NCBI GenBank assembly: GCA_911728435.2 | Contig: OU452202.1 | Location: 10,581,135-10,645,134, forward strand | Direction of reading: 5' to 3' | Length of the DNA stretch: 64,000 bases | Source of the DNA: Apoderus coryli | Lineage: Eukaryota > Arthropoda > Insecta > Coleoptera > Attelabidae | Shown here: piece by piece, positions 22,990 through 33,106 of the stretch | How positions within the stretch are numbered: position 1 is the first letter of the stretch | How the letters are laid out: every line of letters starts with the position of its first letter | Notes under the pieces: generated by a model | Seen by the model: only the letters and a program-made list of their open reading frames with translations | Database searches by the model: none | What the model was told of the DNA's origin: nothing | Position numbers and translations under genes: made by a program

Positions 22990-23265
22990 ACCGTCGGAAT
23001 CAACTCTTGAGTCCACAATTCTGAATGTCATGCATTCATCAGCATTCACTCGCCAACGAGTATGAATTATGCCAACTTAGGGATGTCTGTTGTGAACTCT
23101 AAGATGGATCCTCGAGTCGCAAACCTTGTCACAAAATTGACACACCCAATTACCACCATGTTGGGATACGATCTTCGTCCCAGCTTGTAGTCTACGAAGG
23201 TTGAAAAGTCCACCGCCAACAAATTTGTAGACGATCTCTACTACCAGTCTCTATACTAGGGAACT
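22990..23265 (-). pseudogene. RTE-like non-LTR fragment, internally deleted
   Basis: On the minus strand 23265-23180 reads VEIVYKFVGGGLFNLRRLQA, an RT-domain segment also present at 40690-40740. It is joined without a gap to GGNWVCQFCDKVCDSRIHLR followed by VHNRH, a C-x2-C...H-x3-H zinc finger from the extreme C-terminus, also present at 42205-42260. The intervening several hundred residues are missing, so this copy arose by internal deletion. The finger is intact here but decayed at 42.2 kb. Such C-terminal fingers are typical of one large lineage of animal non-LTR elements. The clade name RTE-like is my inference. Confidence 0.75.
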
Positions 23266-23796
23266 GCGACCTTTGTCTAATGTCCCAAGTATCTAGGTTA
23301 CACAGGATTTATTTGGGGTCCGACCAGCAGCTCGCTACTTTTAGGGGTAAACGCCGCCGTCTGGCAGAACGTTTACCCGCTCCAATTTTTCAACAAACTT
23401 GCTTTTATTTCCGAAACTTTTCCATTTAGGGATAGGAACATGAAATATCATTTGAAGGGGAATTTAAATGTCTTTTAGAATATTTTAATATATACAGGGT
23501 GTTTCATTTGAGAAAACTGCCTATTTGTGCTGGTAAATAACAATAGAGTAGTTTGCGATCACCTTGTAACGTTATGGGCAAATCTGTCATAATGATTGAT
23601 TTTTTAAGATATTCTTTATCGACCGTCCAAACTCTCTCAGAGTCGGACTATTCAGGTGACAAAATGGTGAGTTTTGGGCCAAAAAAATCCGTAATAAATT
23701 ATTTATTCAAACACAGTTGAAGATAGGTACCTATAGGGAAGTGTAAAGGCCAAATACCCCCAAACAGATAACGATTTCAAAAATCTAATTTATATA
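23266..23796. other. unassigned stretch with TACAGGGTGTTTCA end
   Basis: A TATACAGGGTGTTTCATTTG motif at 23494-23513 is the end of a MITE-like repeat; the other end is not visible. Otherwise nothing recognisable. Confidence 0.45.
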
Positions 23797-24110
23797 CAGG
23801 GTGTTTCATTGGAAATAAGAAATGCCAAAATATTTTAGAAGCATAAATACTTAAGTAGCCAAATTTTCAAAATGATCTGTTGTTTAGTTCTCCAAAAACG
23901 TCTAGTACGCCATCCTCTGTGAGAGACAAGTTGTATCTTAAAGCAAATCATTCTTATGAAAATACTTAATATAAAACCCAGAATCTGAAAATAATAAAAT
24001 TATATAGTGTTGTGGCAAACAGGCAAATTGGGTGCCTATGCGGTATAACTGCGACAGTGCTGTGACCTTGAAAATATTCTAGAGTACATTTAGATAGTTC
24101 CATTCTATTT
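23797..24110 (-). repeat. dispersed repeat R2, copy 2
   Basis: This is the inverted partner of 20990-21310. It begins ATACAGGGTGTTTCATTGG, like the termini of several MITEs in the window. Copies in opposite orientation 2.5 kb apart could fold back on each other. Confidence 0.75.
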
Positions 24111-25948
24111 TTTTAGAAATTTCTAGTCACTCTGTATATAATATTTACCACTTCACCAAAAACAAAATTTTCAAAGTATATAGCAGAAAACATCTATTTT
24201 CCCCAATTCTCGTCACAATATCAATTAAACGAATCGCAAGATAAACATGGCACAACGCACTGGTTCATTCATTATACGTTTTGCTAAAAATTACTAAAAG
24301 TTGCCTCAAACTGGGTTTTGGCAAATAAAATCATTTCCATTTACCATGCACTTGTATATGTGTTTTTCACCCGCACAAAATTTAAAAGAGAGGATAATGT
24401 GGATTATGAGATTCCTGTCGGTTTTTCGGCTTCCATCTAAAATGCTTTAACAGAGTCAGAGTGCTAATTTTCTGCTTTAAAATATTCTGCATTTCAGCGG
24501 TGTTTACCCTAACAATTTATGGTAATCAGCTTACTACATTCATTCTCCTTTATAACTCATGATAGTAATATAGGAGCAGTATTAACATAAGGATGAAATT
24601 CTAAAAAAGTTTTTTGGTAAATTATGTTTACTTCTAAACTTTCAAGTGTCACTTGTAAGGTAGGTAGATTATATTGGTTTGTTTAAGCTAAAATATACAG
24701 TTTGCTGTATATAATACGGTCAGAGCCGGTTTAAACGATTTTATGCGAATAAAAATGTTAGTTATTACGTTCTTTTTATTTTTATTCAGTGCTGATTTCT
24801 TTAAAGAAGTCATAGGTATTTATTATTCCATGTTCGTTCGTCCTACAATGACTTTTACTTAACTGCATGGTTTTAATAAATTTACATTTCCAATCATCCA
24901 AAGATAGGCCTGGTATTTACATGGTTGAAAGGCTCTTTATATATGATCAATTTAATCAGATCTAGAAAGCCTAGAAAAAATTCGTCAACGATATTTGATT
25001 GGCTAAGTCGCTAATACAAAACTATCAAATTTTATCATATTTGATTACAAGATAGTGAGGAAATTGCAATAACGCAATTTTTAGTTTTTCTTCAATAATT
25101 GGAAACCTTCGCGGATATTTTTACTACTTTAACTTTTTTCCCAATGGACTATAATTGGATCTTACCATTTCGGAAATCCGCATCGATGTACAAACTAACA
25201 GATGAAACATTTCTTTTAATAAAAAGCCTTTGTTATGTAGCCATCATTGAATTCATTGCGAAAGAGAGATATGATAATTTAAACGCTTAGAAAAAAGATA
25301 GGTATGGTATAACAACATAATTATTTGCTTGCAAAGTCGCGCTATCATCCTTAGAACAAAACAAATATGGAATAAAGTTATTTGGATGCAACGCTGCAAA
25401 CTTTGTAGTAGTTATAGTATTTTGGCTGATATAATGAATGAATGGTCAATTCAGTGTTGTCACATTTTCTTGGGTTTTCTTCATACATGTAACAGTGCGA
25501 TTTCTGACGTAAAAAATATAACTGTATGAGTATACATACATATGAATACAAATAAGTTATATACCTAATTTACGAACGTTATAAAAATAATAATTAAATC
25601 AGTACCCTCCTAATTTACAGAAAGTTTAAACATTGTGCCTACCTTGCACTATTTGGCAATTGCGCATATCGGATAATTAGAAACGCGTATGGCTAAACAA
25701 AGATATTGTTTTTGATGTGATTCCGCATTTAGATTATGCAAATAAATATATCTGTTAGTTTGTACATCCATGGAAATCCCCATACTCTTATCTGTGACAC
25801 ATGGTATATTTAATCAAACTTTTCTAATTGCACTTTTATTCTAATAATTTTTTTGTTGATATTGCCCTATAATTCTCGGTTTTTGGGATAAAAAATAATT
25901 TGTGTTTAAAACGGTCCAAAACATGGCCCCTATTGAAGTAAATTAGTG
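24111..25948. other. unassigned stretch
   Basis: CAGAGCCGGTTTAAACG at 24721 matches the terminus of the hAT at 6866 and is probably a solo end. Open frames at 25099-25290 and 25329-25529 lack ATG starts and known domains. Confidence 0.4.
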
Positions 25949-25956
25949 CTCTCAAT

Positions 25957-27541
25957 CAGGGGCGGCTAATCCTATGAGGCAAGTGAGGCAGTGCCTCACT
26001 AACTTTTTAACCAATTACAATTTTTTTAATATTAAAAAATTGCGCACAGATTGATAGATTGTATACCTATTATACCTACGCACATGATGATTTGTTTTAA
26101 ATTATGAAAATAACTGTCATGTAAATCGTGCGTCCATTGAGGCAACAATGCCCTGCCCGCGGCTTGTCCGTCGACGAACGCAGAACGAGAGTAAGCCAAC
26201 GTCAATAAAAACATCCATAATGGCCGTAATTAAATCATTTTAAGCGCGAGGCATTGCCTTTCGTCCCTATGCACGGCGGTTGCTACTTTTAATTATTGTT
26301 ATCTACTACCACATTGATTAATATTAGTCTCCGAGTTTTTATTAAACAGAAACTGAGCAGCTAACAGTTAACTGCACACATTTTTATGAGTTTTACAAAG
26401 TTTTTTTTAATATATAAATTTATGTTTACTAATTTATGTGAGTTGATTTTATATATTGTATTGCTATAAATTGCATATTCAATCATCGCAGGCATGTACT
26501 CATGTAGGTACGTATTTTATTTTCAAAATATCTATTATATGAGTACACATTCCATTTAGCTCTATCAACGTTAAACTTAAACAAATTAATAACAATTGGA
26601 GTTGCACAATTCTGTCTAGCATAGTAGGTATTAGTGCAGTAATAGATTAATGTGTGAAACAAAGATGGTAAGTCCGGCATTGCCTCTTCAAGCGTTTTTA
26701 GATGTACAGCAAAGTGAGTGACAAAGACAAAATAAATGAGGGGTAAAATGCTCCATCCACGTCTGTCTATATACCCCTTCAATTACTACTTGGTGTTCTC
26801 TCGCTTTGACCTATTGATCATCTTTGATCTTTGTTCAATTCATCTTTACTGTTTTCTTTTCCTTTCTTATGTTTTGATTATAATATTATTTTAGTACCTA
26901 TATACACATTAAGAAAAAATTCTAAATTATCATGTAGTAGATTGTGCATTTATTTCATATCTGATTTTTCTTTATAATAATCGTAATAAATTAAGGGACA
27001 CTAGGGTAGGGACAGGCAATAAATACAATAATTAAATAGGTATTTAGTAATTTTTTGTGTAAGGATTCTTAAAGTAAAGCATTTTTTTTTTTGTGGTAGT
27101 GTAGTGATAGTGTATCTATAGGTACAGGCTGTAGTGCACCAACGCCGACAGTAGTACAAGTAAACGTAGATTTAGAAATGCGAAATTCTGAAGATGTAAT
27201 CAATGATTTAATATATCGGAGGTCATTGTCAAAGCTCCCATACGACGATAAACTAGACGTTGTTCATGAATTAGCGATGCCTATTCCAGATTTAAGTAAA
27301 TCTTTAATAAATATTGCCACTGCGGGAAAAAGTAACAGGGGTTTTAATAATGATTGGTACAAAAAGTTTGATTGGTTAGCGTTGAGCGCGGAGTTAAAAA
27401 AATTATTTTGTTGGCCTTGTGTTTTGTTTTCAGTAGCTAATAATACTTGGTCTAAAAATGGGTATTCTGATATAATCAACAATTTTTTTATAAACATCTT
27501 TGTACTGCCTCACAACCCTCAGGATTCACGGGCCGTCACTG
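25957..27541 (+). mobile_element. hAT element (TTF zinc-finger clade), deletion derivative
   Basis: The left end is CAGGGGCGGCTAATCC and the right end is GGGCCGTCACTG, an imperfect TIR. Subterminal GCCTCAC blocks are inverted at both ends (about 25987-26000 and 27508-27514). Identical CTCTCAAT at 25949-25956 and 27542-27549 is the 8-bp target duplication. Inside lies an N-terminal transposase fragment (27178-27506). The element lacks the catalytic and dimerisation domains, so it is non-autonomous. It belongs to the same broad group as the elements at 6866 and 15447. Confidence 0.9.
27178..27506 (+). pseudogene. hAT transposase N-terminal TTF-type zinc-finger fragment
   Basis: The ATG-initiated frame gives SNRGFNNDWYKKFDWLALS, then ELKKLFCWPCVLFSVANNTW and SKNGYSDI. 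This is the TTF-type zinc finger of ZMYM1-like hAT transposases (W-x2-KF-x-WL ... LFCWPCLLF ... W). Cys residues of the FCWPC block are kept. In the intact protein this domain binds the element's ends, ahead of a DUF4371-like and a dimerisation domain. Here coding stops being transposase after about residue 105. The open frame then simply reads through the right TIR into flanking DNA (to 27612). An ORF caller would report 144 residues, but the last third is not protein-coding in origin. Confidence 0.85.
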
Positions 27542-27549
27542 CTCTCAAT

Positions 27550-29212
27550 TCACGAAAACCCCCGAATGTTATGAAATTATTTATTGTAATGATAATGTGG
27601 CCAAATTATTGACTTGCAGGAAAATTTAACCAAATAACATACGTAATATCCTTCATTAACATCAATGAAGGTAAGGATAAGTTCCATTTTCCATATAGAA
27701 AGTTAGAATTGACCGATGAATACGTTATTATTCCTCTTGTGCCTGATACATTTAAAACAGAGAACTATTTTACTATATGAATTATTTAATAACCAAGGAA
27801 AGTTCTGGCGCTTAAAATTTCTCCTTCATCAAATATTTCCTTATGCATAATAATAGTGTACTCTAACTCCCCTTACATAATATGAGTTAGAACGTAGCCT
27901 ATTTAATAATTAGTCCTCGTTATGCCAATTTCATTGAAGCATTCTAGGGACTAAATGTACTCGTCATTCTAATTCAGTTCGCCCTAAATTCCAATCCCGG
28001 ATTTTGTATTATATAACGAACTAATGCCTAGGTACATTATTCATGGCTTGTTAACAGACAGCCCTTGAGGGCTGCCAATATCTTAGGCGTCCGCAAATTC
28101 TGGTTTCATATTTGCTAATGAATGTAACAACTTGTTCAACCCTTGTTGACTTCTAGAGACAATTTGCTGTGGGTTTTAGGTTTAACAGAATCGTATTCAC
28201 TATAATTTCTCTCTTTCAATCTATTAAAAATTACTGATGTTAAACATGGAATAAAAATATACAGGGTCATTCACTTTATTCCACAATATGAAATTGATTT
28301 TATAAAAATGCAAATTATGATGTGTTTAGGAGCCGGTCTATTATTTAGTTATCTACTTCAATCTGTTTGAAAATGTAGTATTTATTTTTTTATTATTCTT
28401 GAACCGTAATTCTAATTTTTTTCAGTTTACTTTTCTTGAGGTGTTTGGTTCTTATAAAAAATGTCTTTACAAAAGTTTTCTAGATAAAGACAACATCCAT
28501 CTTTATTTTCGTCAAATGAGTTAAATAAAATAACAACGACGTTTCGTTAATAATTAGTAACTTCTTCAGGTTGAACACATGTTGTTCCACGTCTAAAATT
28601 TTGGAATCAATATATTACAAAAGTTGTAAGTGTGGCTTGTGGTTTGAATATGTTTTTTAAACGCTGTTTTGTTATTACAGTTTTTGTGTCCGGTTAATCT
28701 TTTTCCTAAATTTTGCGTGATTCGTCCAATATGACCTGAGAAATCACCCCCTTAAATATTGTGTTGTCTTTTTAAACACCATGTATATTGTAATTTATTT
28801 GCTCCTGCAACAATAATTATTATAGAGCTTGCTAGTAAGACTGAAGTTAGCCGGGCCGGGTAGCCTAGACGGGATCATATAGTGACGACCGTCGAAGTGC
28901 AGCTCTGTGCACAAAACATACCCCCTTAGAAGATTAACTTAAATGGCAAAGAGTGGGACACTGTTTTTAACTATGCGAACAGTCACGAGAGGCGCTGCAA
29001 ACGAAAAGTGAAGAAAACTGTATCTTCTACTACGTTTAGTTTGACTTCCTATCCCTAGGTCTCGCCAAAACAGTTTTTTATTTTAAAATCACAAAACATC
29101 CCCCTATAATATTTTGGTATTTCCCACAAAAAGCTGTGGCATAATTTCAAGTCTTATTTTAATTTTTTGCGTTAAGAGTTTGAATAAAGAGTGCGTTTAA
29201 AAGTTTGTTTAA
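27550..29212. other. unassigned stretch with MITE end and hammerhead-like motif
   Basis: ATATACAGGGTCATTC at 28257 is a MITE-like end. A hammerhead-like block lies at 28534-28573 on the minus strand. A GC-richer patch at 28850-28930 holds nothing recognisable. Confidence 0.45.
28534..28573 (-). ncRNA. hammerhead-ribozyme-like motif, GUC site
   Basis: Minus strand, 5' to 3': CAAC (stem I, 28573-28570), core CTGAAGA (28569-28563), one extra A, GTTA and TAAC as stem II (28561-28558, 28549-28546) around an 8-nt loop, then GAAA. Next come ACGT as a minimal palindromic stem III, C38-type cleavage base completing a GTC triplet, and GTTG (28537-28534) pairing with CAAC. The core fits the CUGANGA consensus. 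The extra base between core and stem II and the very short stem III are departures. No self-cleavage has been shown. Confidence 0.45.
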
Positions 29213-29788
29213 TTGAAAATTGTGCATACATATTGCATTCAGTGTGTGTTATTTGAATTATTATGGCTCTTTTTGTTGGAGAAGTTCGAACGGCAAAAAA
29301 AATGTTGTGTTCCCAACTGTGAGACTAAGAACGGTAGTTTTTTCCGATTCCTAAACCCTAATAAAGAACCAGAAATGCTAATAAAGTGGTTGGCAAATAT
29401 AAATAACCCCCGTTTATTTAACATTCCTTTTGATAAACTACATAAATGTTATCTGGTGTGTGCGAAACATTTTGTTCCGGATGATTTACAGTTTGGGTGT
29501 CGAAGAGGCGTTAAATGGAATGCAATAATAATTAATACAGGTAAGAAAACAACGCACCTCTATTAAATGTGGTACATGTTTTTATGAAATAATTGAATTT
29601 ATAGAGGAGGCACCTGGTCCAAAACGAAGAAAGTTGGAAGCCTCTAGTTGTGACATAGACATAAGTACTGGACCTACCACATCAAAGGAATCCGTCGGTG
29701 ACCCTAGTATAAGTTATCCCATGGTCATCGATGACATGCCTAGCCCTAGTACATCGGAAGAATATTCCAAGAACGTAACTAGTCCAAG
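29213..29788 (+). pseudogene. THAP-domain protein fragment, two exons
   Basis: Exon 1 (to 29540) encodes a THAP domain. It has CCVPNC, then NGSFFRFLNPN and IKWL, then CYLVCAKHFVPDDL, giving the C-x3-C...C-x2-H zinc-binding pattern. GTAAG at 29541 and TATAG ending at 29604 bound a 64-bp intron. Splicing keeps frame and yields NTEEAPGPKRRKLEASS. Exon 2 runs to 29788, where AAG is followed by GT. It is Ser/Pro/Thr-rich and carries a basic PKRRK patch. No in-frame ATG precedes the domain: the frame opens with TTG at 29213, so the start is lost or lies in an upstream exon. THAP domains bind DNA and occur in P-element transposases and host regulators. No transposase domain follows here, so I infer an element fragment, but a host gene exon is possible. 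Confidence 0.65.
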
Positions 29789-29943
29789 GTGCCTGTTATT
29801 TTATTTATTTACCTACCTACCTACTTTTTGACTAAATTAAAATGTAAAATAATATTGTTAATTGTGCGTTTCTATTTTAATAATAAATGTTTTATAATAA
29901 TAATTGATTTTTTTTTTATCCCATTAATGTTTTGTGTCGTGGA

Positions 29944-30051
29944 ACATATAATGGTGCAACTTTTTTTGTAGTTTTTCAAAAATATTTTGAACACTATCTG
30001 GTTTTAATAATTTTTTGAAAAACTACAATTAATAGTTGCATCATAATATGT
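29944..30051. repeat. 108-bp imperfect palindrome
   Basis: Outer arms ACATATAATGGTGCAAC (29944-29960) and GTTGCATCATAATATGT (30035-30051) are inverted. Inner arms TGTAGTTTTTCAAAAA and TTTTTTGAAAAACTACA add about 16 more pairs. The unpaired centre is about 26 nt. This is probably a small MITE. Confidence 0.65.
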
Positions 30052-30235
30052 AACTATTTATATTTATTGGAAATATGCCTCACTAATATTATTTTAAATT
30101 TCCCGCCAAAACTAATTTACGAGTATGCGACACATCAATAGATAGCGCTTCTTTTAGTCCAGATTGTTAACATTGCAGTTCGTGTTCTAATAGGGTATCT
30201 TTTGTGGCTCTGTGCAGCGCGGCTAAAAGTTGGAT

Positions 30236-30388
30236 GGGTGACCGTCTGGGGGGTTTATTAAAAACCAACCTGGTGGTGGCCCATCTAGGTTGTAGAATGA
30301 ATGACGCGTGGTGGGTGACCGTTTAGGGGGTCCATTATAGACGGTACCTGACGGTGGCCCATCTAGGCGAAGAATGAATGTTGCGTGG
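30236..30388. repeat. 77-bp tandem duplication
   Basis: Two diverged units begin GGGTGACCGT at 30236 and 30313 and both end ATGAATG(A/T)(C/T)GCGTGGT. Each contains GGTGGCCCATCTAGG. A third partial start (AGTAGAATG) follows. The block is more GC-rich than its surroundings. The 79-codon minus-strand frame across it is explained by the repeat. Confidence 0.8.
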
Positions 30389-30907
30389 TAGTAGAATGAT
30401 AGTGAGTATGGGAGTATGGTCCTGAAAAGGCACAATAAGCATTCAAGGCTGCAGTACGCCATTTGTATACGTCGGGGGTTTAAGTGCGCACTGAGGTGTA
30501 CGAGTGGAGGACCAGAAGGATGTTAAAAAAAAGGATGAAGTTGAGACATCCACAATTGTTTATGGTAACTTTATAAGAGAAATATTCCTGTGGGTGATCA
30601 AAATCATTAAGTCTTCCTTCAATATCTTTTTACAGAGCACCAATAATTGTAACAAAAATATAAGAGTATATCGTTTTTTTTTTATTTTACACATAGTAAA
30701 AAAGACATGCTTACCAACATAGGTCTGACGCATTTAGTCCGTTGTGTAAAACTCAAAAATTGACTTACCTGAAACAAAAAATGCATAAGTAAAGTACCTA
30801 AATATATAATATTATAATTTTAATAATTTGTGCAACTAGTTTTGCGTGCACATCGCACGAAGACGAAGTGCGCAATCCTCTGGATGCGGATAGGAACAAT
30901 GGACATC
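30389..30907. other. unassigned stretch
   Basis: No recognisable gene; the 72-codon frame at 30504-30722 has no known domain. Confidence 0.4.
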
Positions 30908-31075
30908 GACTTAAATACCTTTATTATATGTTCAATCACAATTTGAAAATGTAGTACATTGTAATGCACGGGTAAATTTCCTGGTAATGACAAAAGTAGC
31001 ACTAGGTATGAAAAATCACCGTAGCAACGCCGACAATACAGTTTAACCAAATTGACAGATTATTTATAATTAATA
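30908..31075 (+). repeat. hairpin-rich dispersed repeat H1, copy 3
   Basis: This copy matches 17700-17945 but lacks the 17777-17844 palindrome: GTAATG joins directly to CACGGGTAAATTTCC. It is cut at 31075 by the SINE-like repeat that follows. Confidence 0.75.
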
Positions 31076-31389
31076 ACAAGCGGCCAATTCACTCAGTTGC
31101 AATCCTCGAGACAATAGTTCAACCTTAAAAAGAAATTGAGATCGAATGGAATATATCAATACATTTATTACATCTCCAATAATGAAAGAAAAAATATCAT
31201 AAAAAAAGTTCAATGAACTTTTTTTATTATAAAGTTCAATGAACTTTTTTTATTGTTATTGAAATTATTGTAGCCGTCATTGATCTTTTTTTAATTATTA
31301 TTGAAATTGTAGCCCGTCTCGTGAGGACGGTAAAAAATCAATATTCGAATGCCAAATGTGTCAACATTCTCAACTTGTGTCATTTAAAA
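31076..31389 (-). repeat. SINE-like repeat S1, copy 1
   Basis: This is the reverse complement of 58745-59168 from ACAAGCGGCC to CTTGTGTCATTTAAAA. It includes GGATTGCAACTGAG-like and CTATTGTCTCGAGGAT-like blocks. It contains two direct copies of AAAAAAGTTCAATGAACTTT at about 31203 and 31237, each itself palindromic. This copy lacks the B-box-like segment of the other copy. Confidence 0.7.
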
Positions 31390-32630
31390 ACAATTTTGCC
31401 AGATTTATTTCATTTGAATAATAGTAAAATAAAAATAAGTATAAATTAGTAGTTTTTTTGATAAAATAATTTTTTAATATTTGTTATATTATTGTGGGAG
31501 TTGAGTAAATTAAATTTGTAGGAAAATCAGGTATCTAATAATGTTTCGTGAGTAAATCTATTGTGTAATGTATGGATTTATTGACGAAAATGTGCTGGAA
31601 TATTTTCACGGGTTTATATGTTACAAAATGAGCAATTTTGTTTGTATTTAAAAAATCCATTACAAATAAATGTAATAAAGACTAACATATTTATGGAAAC
31701 AGCAGATAGGTCAAACTAAATGTTTCTGACCACAATTTCTAGGTATAAACTACACTTCATTTAAAATATTTCTTACTCATAATATTCATTTACTTATTTC
31801 GGAAGCGCACTTATCTTGGTACAATGATTCCACCTACTTTCAAATGAAGGTGTAACAACGGTTTTCTTTCCCTCTCTCAAGTAAAATACATCCCAAGAAA
31901 TTATTTCACAATTTTACATTTAGCCAACCAAAAACACTCTATTACTTGGAATTTCAAGAAAATGGAACATTAAGGATAATTCAATTGTAAAATATATATT
32001 TTTCAATAAAAAGGCTCCTTAATTAGATTGCTTTTTATACTGCATAATTGTCAAATTAGAGCAAATTTCCTTTTTAAATGTCTGTTGAATTTCAGACTTC
32101 ATTTCTGTTTTAATAATTAAAATTCTTTGCATAAATTATGAAAACGATTTTCTAGTCACAATTTGTAACAACTACCTGTTAATTAAAACATGAAATGGAA
32201 TTTTCATAATTATTATATGCAAATTGATAACAAAAACTCTCTATGTAATAATCAATTGAGATAGGCTTTATCAGCTTTAAAATCAGTATGTAGTTCATTT
32301 TTTATTTTAAAATTATTTTGTTAATAAATGAGCAGCAACTTTTTAAGTTAATTATTATAGAAAAGCTGATAATAACTTTGATAAAAACTATTTAGATATT
32401 CAAGACATTATTCATTAGTTTATCTAGTTTCTTTTAAAACATTAAGACACCCATTAATTATTCGTAAACAAATAATCCTTATCACATTTTTTGAGAATAA
32501 ACACTTATTTTAAATTCAGTTTTTATTCATATAACGATACCGCGCCATATTTGATTTACATATACTTTTTTCTTTTTCTTGACCTTTTGTCATAGACCTG
32601 TAAGTACCTATCGACCTACACCCACCTCCA
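31390..32630. other. AT-rich non-coding stretch
   Basis: I see nothing recognisable. Confidence 0.45.
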
Positions 32631-32730
32631 TACCCATTGAATAATAACTATAGATAAGAAGGGTCAGTAGACGCTAAAAACGGCATTGACTCGTCGCAAT
32701 CCCAGCCACATTCTGGCCCGCTACTATACA
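32631..32730 (+). repeat. dispersed repeat R1, copy 2
   Basis: This copy matches the reverse complement of 121-230 (see that entry). Confidence 0.7.
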
Positions 32731-33106
32731 TATATACTATAAGATACTATACTACAATTATAAGTGCGACGAATTGCTTTGTAGACAGAGAGATAAAACG
32801 TTCCGACACGAAGTGAAGTAACTATATTAAACTAGGCGGTCTACGGAGTTTGCCAGAAACACCGTCCACCTATCCCTCACCGCCCATTTTCTCACAGTGA
32901 AGTTGTTAGAATCCAGGAATTATAGAGAATTAGAGATTATTTATTTGTAGATTTACTCCTGTGTACCTACTAATGGAAGTATTATGAAAATCCTGGGACA
33001 TGGATCAAATTATTCCAAAGTTTTTCAAGTAGAAGTTCTATTATGTTTAATAATAAGAAAATAATACGGAATCAATTGAAGTATAATGTATGTATATGTA
33101 TAGGTA

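Noticed and set aside
26483..26782. 99-codon minus-strand ORF inside the hAT at 25957
   Set aside because: No domain; it lies in the non-coding part of the element.
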